Source: Asparagopsis taxiformis
Lineage: Eukaryota > Rhodophyta > Florideophyceae > Bonnemaisoniales > Bonnemaisoniaceae
DNA: 64,000 nucleotides
Reading direction: 5' to 3'
Assembly: GCA_030407315.1 (NCBI GenBank)
Contig: JALQPE010001688.1
Location: 459,413 to 523,412 of the forward strand
The notes beneath the pieces are model-generated. The model worked only from the letters and a program-made list of their open reading frames with translations, was not told the origin of the DNA and ran no database searches. Shown piece by piece: positions 51,241 to 60,640 of the stretch. The position numbers were made by a program, and so were the translations under genes. Every line of letters starts with the position of its first letter. Position 1 is the first letter of the stretch.

Positions 51241-53038
51241 TATAGTAAAATTCGGTGTCTGGGAGTGGTGGATGAGATGGAGCGTCACGCTGTCGTGGGC
51301 ATCTTTCTGGGGTAGAGGAAGGCAGTTCTAGCGCTATGAGGATGGGGCATGGACGGTATTCATATGGGAATGGACAGAATAGTACGGCTAGGAATTTTTA
51401 TTTCGTAGTGACTATGAGCTAGCGAGAGGTATACGCGGTAGGATAGGTAGCAATCTAAGAGGGTGCGATATGGGAAGCTTCACTCTGGATTTGTTTATTT
51501 GCGCAGGCTACATTGAGAATAAACAATCCCTATGTTAAAAATGCTACTACAACTAACACTATTCCGACGAGTAAAACTAAAACTACTAGAAAAGTCTAGA
51601 AATCTATCAACTGATTGAGCTGCATGAATAAGCTAGGAAATGAAGAGAAGAAGAAAAAATGATGTATAGAAAGGAAACAAGTTAGTGACGTTGAATTGGA
51701 GAGGGAAATTGATGGTGATTAGGAGACTAACGTACCTTAACAAATACCATTGCATCCCAAATTGAGATATGTACTCACAGGCAGAAAAGAAAATTAGTGG
51801 AGAAGTGGTAAGAGAGAAAGATAAATGAAAGTAGAAGTGGAACACTCACCGACTGGAAACCTGAGAAGAGAAAACGATAGAAAACTGAAAACTGGTTAGT
51901 GGCGTGAGTTGTGGAAACGTACCATCATGGTTCATATCCGTCGGAGACAAAGCAACAACTTTGGCCTTGGAAGCCGTATTGATGATCTAAAACTTACGCT
52001 TTGGAAGCAGTTTAGATGATCTATACGGCTTCCACGGCCAGGGTTGTTGCTTTGTTTCCGACGGATATGAAGATGGAAAACAGGGATTTCCAGAATCTTT
52101 CGTTTAAGTACTCTACGGGCGGAAATGACGTGTAGGAGAAAAATAGAGGGATGAGTTTGAAACGGAGCGGTGCGATGGGAGGCCCAGAAAAACGATACCT
52201 AGGCTGCGAATTACGCTTGGAAGCACATGATCTGGCAGAGGAGGCGCACATTATCGTATCTTCTACCGCCTTTTATTGTCTAGAATGACGTCATCACTAC
52301 AGAAATATAGGAAAAACACTAGCATATGGGGCCTACAGGACAGGCGGAGGTGAAGAGTAAGAAAAATGGCGCACTTTCCTGGACGAGGAGTCCGCGCTTC
52401 CAGTGATGATTTGGATGGTATATATCGATAACGTCATTGTATGCTCCGAGTACACTTGGCAGGCAGTCAAAGCGGGCCACGTGGATGGTGGCGGTTAGGA
52501 AACAGCAGTGTCGAAGAATTTTTATAATTTTCATGTTTCAAGCGAGCAGTGAGTCTGCATTGCAATATATAAATGTATCCTAATTTAAGATATCACACCG
52601 AGTACGATTCAACGAGACATCGTGTTTTCACCTTGTGAATAGGGCCGAGAATATGGTAGAGTATACGAGTAGGAACTACGTGCATGAGAAAATCAGATTC
52701 AGTATTAGTGCTTAGAGCATCACTGCGTAACAAACGGAAGTGGATACGTCTTGGCCAGGATGGTGTTTAGGGAATGCGATACAAGATAGCAAAACGATAT
52801 TGAGTAGGTCGAGCCCGGATGAAATAGCAATCATTGTGCATAAAGTAATGAGCATAGGAAAAATCATTGTGGTGAAACAGTTCATTGGATCGAATGAAAG
52901 CCAGGAAAGGTTTCTTAATGGTTGAATTTAGTGGCGGAGAAATATAATTCTGCGCTATAGCGGAGAAGTAGCGGAAAGAGTAAATCTCCTTCAGCAAGCG
53001 AGACATGCATCAATATTGCCCAGTATAGTTCGTCTGAA
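51241..53038. other. AT-rich spacer with one long hairpin
   Basis: About 1.8 kb without a supportable gene. The only structured feature is the hairpin at 51931-52071. Confidence 0.5.
51931..52071. repeat. Inverted repeat with 61-bp arms (hairpin or MITE)
   Basis: TTCATATCCGTCGGAGACAA on the left pairs with the reverse complement ending ACGGATATGAA on the right; the arms continue through AAGCAACAAC, GGCC and GGAAGCCGTAT to GATCTAAA, with only scattered mismatches, and a loop of about 20 nt. Confidence 0.85.
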
Positions 53039-55273
53039 GTGCAAGTTGAACCTCGCAAAGTGAATATCAGAGGTCGTTGGCTAGTGGTTGAAGAAGTCTG
53101 CAACGATGGAGCAATTCTGAAAACGGATTTGGCTGCAGAAAACTATTCCGAACAGGCCAGAGTTCGTGCAGTTCTCTTCGACGGAGAATCTGGCTGGGTG
53201 TATGGTGAAATTGTTGTTCAACGGATCGTTTAGGGGTGCTCCGGACGTCCAAAATTGTGTCAACCTCGAGATGACGGCGTACTACACTTGTAGCCGTTGG
53301 TGGGCCGGGCTGAAACCGAACTCGGTTGGTACCATTGGGCAGGAATGGATTGCTGGTTTGTTGGAAATCTTCGGGTACGTGAAGGAGGTGGCCGAGTATT
53401 GGAACGTTTCGGATGTGTTGAGGATGCTGGATGGCTCCATTTCCAGCGTGGGTGACCCGAGCAAGAGCTTCGACATTCACTCACGCGTTGTCGAAGTTTT
53501 TGCGCGATGGTGCCCAAGAAGGGGTTCTGAGCGGACTTACATCCCAGGGAAGGCCCTCCCATGGCTCCAAGTTTGAGAACATCTTTCCCACGGAAGTCTG
53601 TGTTTTGAAAGGACGCCAGGAAAATGCTCCTGCGCGTAACTGGCTACCGCGACATGTAAATGCGGAAACAATTTTACGTGGTGGACCCACACATCCCACA
53701 TGCTGCGCTCCCAGTCACATGTGGTCATGATTCCGCCAACCCTTCCCCTTCCATTTCCCTGACCATCCCTTCATCCTCCATTCCTTTGCCTTTGAAGAAT
53801 CCAATTTAGGTAGTACCACCTCAATTAGATTCTTCCAGCTATTCCGAGGCTGCCTCTGTTTCTGCCACTACCCCTGTCGTGTCTGCATCGTCCGGAGTGG
53901 AAACTTCTGGGAAAGTGATGCCCAAAAGGAGTACCTGCCTGAAAGAGAGTCGTTCCGGTCGTGGTGGAACAGCGACGGCGGGTGGTGCGAGCCCTGTTCA
54001 GGTCGTCGAGCTGGAGAGCGCACCCAAGGATGCGGGTAAAAGCTCCATCCTTGGGAAGCGCAACTGGGAAACCGCTTCTGCGACGCCCGAGCCCTCTACC
54101 AAATTTGGTACTTTTAAAAGAGGAAGCTCAGTGAGACTTCATCAAAGTCGTCGTCAAAGAAATCCAAGTCGGCTTCCAGAGGACGTTCTCGGGAGCCGAT
54201 TCTCCAGTTCGACGACGCCCATGAAAATCCTATTCCCGACAGTATCGTCGATGAGAATGTGGCCGCCGTTCTCCCCAGCGCAATTGCGTCTGGTAGCCCG
54301 ATGAAGTACTACATGGAAATTACGACGGTAGAGACGGTGCGGGCGGAAATAAAGGCGGCAGCATTCCTGGCAGCTGCATCGCCAGGTGCTGAGGACTCGG
54401 TGGTGGAATAGTACTTTGCGGTGAAGCGGCGTTGCTGGACAACATGGGGTGGTTGTTGTGGAAGGCCTCTTGCAGTCGTCCACGGCTGGTAGCGCGACGC
54501 ATGACCTCTTCAGTCACTTTTCTCGACAGTTCCAGCTGGTTGAGGAGGTTGAAAAGCCACAGAAACCCTCCCAGCAGTCTGATTCTGATTATGAAGACAG
54601 GAAACCACAGGACGAGCCCCCAGATTTCGCCAAGCCCGGTTTTGATCCTTCGCCGTGGCATTTCATCCACAACGTGGGTGCTGCGAAGGACCGCATAGAT
54701 GGTGGTCGTGGGCGACTCCCCCTGCCGCGGTGTGAATTGTGCGACAAGCTGGAGGAGGGGAATTTGGATATGTACAGGAACAAGTTGGTGGCAGAGCTTG
54801 CTCTTGGTGTTTGTGCGGATTTCTTGAAGTTGGGAATGGAGGGTGAGGATCCTGTCTTTTTCCCGAAGACAGGATTACGGCTGCTTCTTAAAACAGATGG
54901 GGCTGCGGACCAGGATGGGCACACGGACTTCTGAGTATCCCAATTTTGAGGAGTCGGACCTACCCAATCCCCATCCTATTTCATGATGTCGAGCGGATCC
55001 GATGGGTTCTTTATAGTAGCTGCACCTTATAGTCATGTATGCCTGGTCCATACGGACGCCGACATGTGGAAGGTTCCCGTTAACCACTTTTATGTGCCAC
55101 CCTATTCCGTCTTAGTTGATCGCGGTGACCTTTACCATTACGGGGTCGGCTTCAGGTGAGGAGATCTTCCTGTGGAGCAGAATTTAGTCTATGGTCTGCC
55201 CACGCGCGGCCACATCTACTTGAAGACTGAGAAGGACGTCCTCACGGACCACATCCACACCGTCGAATATTAA
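53039..55273 (+). pseudogene. Frameshifted element protein with 2OG-Fe(II) oxygenase-like C-terminus
   Basis: Coding-like sequence jumps between frames: 53039-53233; 53230-53575 (MTAYYTCSRWWAGLKPNSVG); then to about 53730; a Ser/Lys-rich part near 54120-54410 (MKYYMEITTVETVRAEIKAA); and 54449-54934. It resumes at 54985 after in-frame stops. The last part holds a possible facial triad: QDGHTDF (His codon 54920, Asp 54926), a distal His in RGDLYHYGVGF (codon 55136), and TRGHIYLKT with the Arg at 55205, where 2OG would bind. The D-x-x-H-[AY]-G and R-x-H-x-Y-L patterns suit this superfamily. At least two stops and several shifts make it non-functional as read. Gene identity of the N-terminal part is unknown. 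Confidence 0.5.
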
Positions 55274-55559
55274 AAGTATGACAGGAGCAATAGATAGCAT
55301 ACGAGAAGTATTAAAACCTATGCTATTGTTCCCTGCTATGAAGTTCTGTCCTTCTCATCTCAACATTATTCGCTTAGCCCACCTTTCTATTTTCATCTAT
55401 ACATCTGACCTTCATGTCATAGTTTAGTGCTACTAAGCCTATTGATTGCTACATTTTTGTATTAGTCTACAACTTTACATGATTTCACTAGCTAGACCGT
55501 AGGGGGGACTAGTTTTAGACCTTGACAACCCGTGAGGTTCGACTATAAGAGACGTTGCT
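55274..55559. other. Short AT-rich spacer
   Basis: Contains an imperfect short inverted repeat (TAGCATACGAGAAGTATTAAAACCTATGCTA, about 55298-55328) and nothing else recognisable. Confidence 0.4.
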
Positions 55560-56270
55560 GAGATAACACATGACACAGAATGCTCCTGGAAGCCACTCAC
55601 AGCCGTACAAACGTTCTGCTGAGCCATGTTCCTGACTTCCCAATTCCTTGCTCACCCTTCCCTAGGTGGGAGGGGGACGGAACTCTCAGCCCCTTACAGC
55701 GGAAGCCGTTTACCGGGGATTCTTACAGCAAAGTCATCGTTACGATGACTTTGCTGTAAGAAAGCGTTTCCATTACAGTGGCCAAGAATTTTTTCACCGG
55801 GTAAAAAAATCATGGCAGCTGTAATGATTTATTTTCTTACAGCAAAGTCATCGTAACGATGACTTTGCTGTAAGGAAACGTTTCATTGCAGTGGCCAAAG
55901 AAATTTTACCGGGTAAAAAATCAGCAAGAATTTTTACGGGTGAAAAATCGTGGCTGCTGTAATGATTTATTTTCTTACAGCAAAGTCATCGTTACGATGA
56001 CTTTGCTGTAAGAAAGCGTTTCAATTACAGTGGCCAAGAATTTTTTTACCGGGTAAAAAATCATGGCTGCTGTAATGATTTATTTTCTTACAGCAAAGTC
56101 ATCGTAACGATGACTTTGCTGTAAGCATCCCTGGTAAATTGCTTCCGCTGTAAGCGGCAGGGACTTCCGTCCTTTTCCGACCTAGGGAAGGGTGAGGAAG
56201 GAATTATGAAGTCAGGAAACAGGGTATAGGAATGGTATGGACGGCTGTAGGCGGCATTAGGTAACACATT
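55560..56270. mobile_element. Foldback element with nested palindromes, copy 1
   Basis: Outer inverted arms: CCTGACTTCCCAATTCCTT...CACCCTTCCCTAGGTGGG at 55631 pairs with CCTAGGGAAGGGTGAGGAAG...GAAGTCAGG ending near 56218; pairing weakly extends to CACAGCCGTAC/ACGGCTGTAG. Inside come CTTACAGCGGAAGCCGTTTACC paired with GGTAAATTGCTTCCGCTGTAAG, then four 39-bp palindromes (55722, 55836, 55974, 56087) separated by CATTACAGTGGCC and TTTTTTACCGGGTAAAAAA-type palindromes. No coding sequence. Confidence 0.88.
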
Positions 56271-56994
56271 TTGTTGTTTACACCCGGTTTGAGCTGGGTG
56301 TTGTGTCTAGTATGGTTGGAGGAGTGTACGAAATTTCTACCACGTGGTCGGAAATGGTTCAATTTTCTCACGACAGAGATTCTGACTTTCGAAATTCAAA
56401 CTCGTTAAAGTGGGCTGGAGTTGGTGTGAACACCTCCAGGACCTCTGGGAAGGATCTGGTAACACATGTCCTGTGACTGCACGCGGTTATCCTCTCTGAA
56501 ATCAACCATAGATTATCGGAGGGCAAAATCTACTCTTGGTGCCTTGTGGCACATTGACAATACAAAACCGTCTGTTTCCAGTTTTTATATACTTTACTCT
56601 CGAGTAGATAGGATTTCAGCTGTCCAAGTAAAGAATGGGCCATATAAATGTTTCATTTCAACACAAGCATTGTGCAATTCAACCTCTTCCAGGTCCAAAA
56701 ACTTGTCCAGAGTACACTTCCAGGCCATCGCCTGGGAGCGTACTCTGGACAATTTTTTGGACTAAGTGCACTTTCAAGTGCATGCACTTGGAGGCATCCA
56801 GTCCAAATCTACGTCGTTCCGACAAAGTTGAATTTTGGCCATGGCCGAAATTCATCATATCTGCAGTTGTGAGAATCTGATGACCAAAATCGATGCATTC
56901 TGCCAGCCCTAATGCGCAAGCCAGAAGCTTTACGGACAGATAAAACACCTTTCTGTAATCCCCAGAGCCACTCCAGCCCTTATACACTACGGTG
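56271..56994. repeat. Tail segment of the tandem unit plus a hairpin and one 170-bp monomer
   Basis: 56280-56580 (CACGACAGAGATTCTG, GTGTGAACACCTCCAGGACC, ATTATCGG...CAAAATCTACTC) recurs at 57610-57900 and 58670-58990. At 56630-56985 lies a block also found at 59330-59640, including the hairpin at 56695-56760 and a monomer of the 170-bp repeat (56816-56985). Confidence 0.85.
56695..56760. repeat. 66-nt hairpin with ~31-bp stem
   Basis: CCAAAAACTTGTCCAGAGTAC on the left pairs with GTACTCTGGACAATTTTTTGG on the right; the stem carries on through CTTCCAGGC/GCCTGGGAG with about three mismatches and a 3-4 nt loop. Just right of it is the perfect palindrome AAGTGCATGCACTT. Confidence 0.85.
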
Positions 56995-57050
56995 TTTGAA
57001 AAGAGGGCCTCAGACAGTACGGTGAGACAGTGATTTTTACTGCCTCACTG
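56985..57050. mobile_element. Solo terminus CACTACGGTG, truncated
   Basis: About 58 bp match the start of the element at 50527 (CACTACGGTGTTTGAAAAGA, then GGGCCTCAGACAGTAC, GAGACAGTGATTTTTACTG) and then stop. It separates a 170-bp monomer from tandem-unit copy 2. Confidence 0.85.
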
Positions 57051-57960
57051 TACAATGATCTTCAGGAAGTAGGATATTCTCTAAGCCTAGCACGGGAGAG
57101 AAAGATGGAAGCGTAGGCATGCAGAAGTATAGAGGCAATAGTATGTGTAGACTATGGCAGTGGTAGAAAAGTATTTCATGCACGAAAAGGACTGGTAGAG
57201 TGACACTAGAGAAGTGATGCTTAGCAGGAAGGGATGTGGAGATGATGAAGGAGGACAACAGACATGAGATCGAGGGTTGAGACCAACGGCTTACAGACGG
57301 AGCAGTTTACCAGGGATGTTTACAGCAAAGTCATCGTTACGATGACTTTGCTGTAAGAAAACAATTCATTACAGTAGCCATGATTTTTTTACCGGGTAAA
57401 AAATTCCTGGCCACTGTAATGAAAACGTTTTCTTACAGCAAAGTCATCGTAACGATGACTTTGCTGTAAGCATCCCTGGTAAACTGCCTCAGCTGTAAGC
57501 GGCTGGGAGCTTGGTCCCTCCCTCACCTTGGGAAGGGTGAGCAAGGAATTGTGAAGCCGTAAAACATGGCAGAGGGATGGTTTGGACGGCTGTTAGCGGT
57601 GTTGGGGAGCACTCTGCGTCGTGCTAACCCAGTCTGGGCTGGGTGCCCTGCCTGGTACGGCGGGAGGAGTGCACAAAATTTCAAACACAATTTCCTCAAG
57701 AGTGAAATTCTGATTGTCGAAACTCAACCTCCCTAAAATGAACTAGAGCTGGCATGAGCACCTCCAGGACGTCTGGAAAGGTACTGACAGCACATTTTCG
57801 GAGCATTGGCGCAGCTGTTCTCTCTCTGAGATCAAGCATAGAGTATCCGTGGCCAGATTCTATTCCTGGTGCCGTGTGGCACAGTGACCACACCAAATCG
57901 CCCTTTTTAGCAGACTATAGATTTGAGTTACTAGGAATCTAGCTGCCTTCAATACCAACA
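57051..57960. repeat. Tandem unit, copy 2, with foldback
   Basis: Order: GGAAGTAGG...TAGCAC block (57060-57290), foldback with two 39-bp palindromes (57320-57357, 57432-57470) flanked by AGTTTACCAGGGA/CCCTGGTAAACTG, flank CACCTTGGGAAGGGTGAGCAAGG, then the tail (57600-57960). Same order as copies 1 and 3. Confidence 0.85.
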
Positions 57961-59034
57961 TAGTTGGTAAGTAGGCTAGCCTAGGATTGTAGGAAAATCA
58001 GGAAGGATGGGAGGGTAGGTATGCAGCAACATGAAGGGGATAGTATGAGTAGATTATGGCGGTGGTAGAGAAGGATTGCACTCACTGAAGGGTCGGCTGG
58101 AGTGACACCGGAGTCGACATAGAAGGGAGGTTGGGATAGGCTGGGATGGAGGAAGACAAGAGACATGAGAGAGAGGGTGAAGCCAGACCGCTTACAGCTG
58201 AGGCAGTTTACCGCGGGTGCTGACAGCAAAGTCATCGTTACGATGACTTTGCTGTAAGAAAAGAAACATTACAGCAGGCACGTTTTTTTACCCGGTAAAA
58301 AAATTCTTGGTGATTTTTTACCCGGTAAAAATTCTTCGCCTACTGTAATGTTTCCTTTTCTTACAGCAAAGTCATCGTTACGATGACTTTGCTGTAAGAA
58401 AACGTTTCATTACAGTAGCCACAATTTTTTACCCGGTAAAAAAATTCTTGGTGATTTTTTCACCCGGTAAAATCCTTCGCCCACTGTAATGTTTTCTTTT
58501 CTTACAGCAAAGTCATCGTAACGATGACTTTGCTGTAAGCATCCCTGGTAAACTGCCTCAGCTGTAAGCGTCTGGTACCTTGGTCCCTCTCTCACTTTGG
58601 GAAGGGTGAGATAGGAATTTTGAAGTCGGGAACATTGTGGAAGGATGGTTTCGACGGCTTCGGGCGGCTTTGAAGAGCAATCTGTGTCTTGTTCACCCGG
58701 GCTGAACTACCTAAAAAGTTCAGTATTGGGAGAGCAGCACGGTAAATTTCGACCACCATTTTCTCACGACAGAGATTCTGGCGGTCGAAATTCAAACTCG
58801 TTAAAATGGACTAGAGTTGGTGTGAACACCTCCAGGACCTCTGGAAAGGTACTACCTGCACATTTTCCGAGGCTACAAGAAGCCGGTCTCTCCAATATCA
58901 AGCATAGATTATCGGTGCGCAAAATCTACTCCTGGTGCTGTGTAGCACATTGACTATACAAAACCGTCCGTTTTCCGTTATAATAAACTATACTCTCAAG
59001 TAGGTAGGAATCTAGATATTCACCTTACATCGAT
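57961..59034. repeat. Tandem unit, copy 3, with foldback
   Basis: Same order as copy 2: GTAGGCTAGCCTAGG block (57966-58190), three palindromes (58221-58258, 58360-58398, 58501-58539) with TTTTTTACCCGGTAAAAA palindromes between, flank CACTTTGGGAAGGGTGAG, tail (58660-59030). Offsets between matching landmarks of copies 2 and 3 are about 0.9 to 1.07 kb. Confidence 0.85.
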
Positions 59035-59280
59035 GGTTATGAAGTAGGTTAGCCTAGGACTGAAGGACAGAAGGTAAAGGATAGGATGGTAGGCATGGGG
59101 TAAAATGAAGGTGGTGGTATGAGTAGAATACGGAAGTGGTAGACAGGTATTTAATGCCAGGAGGGGGCGTGTGAAGTGACACCAGAGGCGCGGTGCGTCA
59201 CAGGAAGGAAGACTGGAATGATGAAGGAGAACTAGAGGCATGAGAGATAGGTTGTTGAGGCATGCTTCTAGCTCTATTAT
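59035..59280. repeat. Tandem unit, partial copy 4
   Basis: Only the first block of the unit (GAAGTAGGTTAGCCTAGGAC ... GAAGTGACACCAGAGG ... GGCATGAGAGATAGG) is present; the foldback that should follow is missing. Confidence 0.8.
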
Positions 59281-59459
59281 ATAACTACATTGCTCCTCTA
59301 TAGGCTACGCAATCCATTCCAGCAGTTCTAGTTAAAAATGGACTATATGAATGTTTCATTTCAATATCAGCATTGTGCAGTTGAGCCTCTTCAAGGTCCG
59401 AAAACTTGTCCAGAGTACGCTTCCAGGCCACTTGAAGGCATCCAGAACACTTGCACTTC

Positions 59460-60140
59460 GTTCTTGCAAAGTTCAATTTTGGCTATCACATCTCCAGTTG
59501 TGGGAGTCTGGTGACCAAAAGTCGATGCATTCTGGAATCCCTACCACGCAATTCAACAGCTTTACGGACACATAAAACACTTTTCCGTACTCCCTAGAGC
59601 CACTCCACCCTTACGGATCACTTACACTTCGTTCCGACAAAGTTCAATTTTGGCCATCACATCTCCAGTTGTGAGATCTGGTGACCAAAAATTAGTGAAC
59701 TCCGGAAGCTGTACCTCGCAAGCCACCAGCTTTCAGGGCAAATAAAACCCATTCCAGTACTCCCCAGACCCACTCCAACCTTACAGACCACTTGCACTTC
59801 GTTCCGACAAAGTTCAATTTGGCCATCACATCTTCAGTTGTGGGAATCTGGTGACCAAAACTCGATGCATTCTGTCAGCCCTAATGCGCAAGCCAGCAGC
59901 TTTACGAACTCATAGAACACTTTTCCGTACTCCCTAGACCCACTCCAACCCTTACAGACCACTTGCACATCATTCGGACAAAGTTCCATTTTGACCATCA
60001 CATCTCCAGTTGTGAGAATCTGATGACCAAAAATCGATGAATTATACCAACCCTTCCACGCAAGCGAGAAAGCTGAGTGCAATTAAAACAAGTTTTAGTG
60101 CTCCCTAGAACCACCCCAACCGTTTCAGACCACTTTGCAG
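59460..60140. repeat. Tandem array of a 170-bp monomer, four copies
   Basis: GTTCCGACAA-type starts lie at 59460, 59631, 59801 and 59971 (period 170-171). Each monomer has AAAGTTCAATTTTGGCCATCA, CATCTCCAGTTGTGAGAATC, TGGTGACCAAAA, GATGCATTCTG, GCAAGCCA-CAGCTTTACG and ACCACTCCAACCC-like ends. A fifth monomer lies apart at 56816-56985. The last copy decays after about 60110. Confidence 0.9.
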
Positions 60141-60199
60141 CCTTTTTCGCGAGGTCCGAAATCGTCTCCTTCTTCTTCCCGAGTGAGAAACATCAGTCC

Positions 60200-60640
60200 C
60201 TCTCATTGCTTACAGAGAAAGTTTGTTTACCATGGTTTCTTACAGCAAAGTCATCGTTTACGATGACTTTGCTGTAATGTTTTGTTTTCTTACAGCAAAG
60301 TCATCTTAACGATGACTTTGCTGTAATGTTTTGTTTTCTTACAGCAAAGTCATCGTTAACGATGACTTTGCTGTAATGTTTTGTTTTTTTACAGCAAAGT
60401 CATCGTTACGATGACTTTGCTGTAAGCAACCGGGGTAAACTGCCTTTGCTGTAAGAAAACTGAATAGCAGTTCCGACAGCTTGTCCTGAGAAAGCAAATC
60501 CGCCTTACCATGACTTTGCTGTAAGAAAACAGAGTACTTACAGTTCTGACAGCTTGTCCTGAGAAAGCAAATCCGCCTTAACGATGACTTTGCTGTAAGA
60601 AAACACAGTAATTACAGTTCCGACAGCTTGTCCTGAAAAC
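60200..60640. repeat. Cluster of four TTACAGCAAAGTCATC palindromes plus half-copies
   Basis: Palindromes start at about 60239, 60289, 60338 and 60389, spaced about 50 bp by TGTTTTGTTTTCT. Their centres vary (CGTTTACG, CTTAACG, CGTTAACG, CGTTACG). Half-copies (ATGACTTTGCTGTAAGAAAAC) follow at about 60516 and 60580, alternating with TCCGACAGCTTGTCCTGA. Confidence 0.88.

Noticed and set aside
50754..51288. Repetitive peptide ORFs (PGQHKVLS-type repeats) and resemblance to a CRISPR array
   Set aside because: Repeats are contiguous 35-bp palindromic units with no unique spacers, in a eukaryotic transposon context; the peptides are by-products of the period.
51404..51414. TTTCGTAGTG as right end of the CACTACGGTG element
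   Set aside because: Only seven bases match the left terminus and the flanking trinucleotides (GTG left, ACT right) do not form a target duplication.
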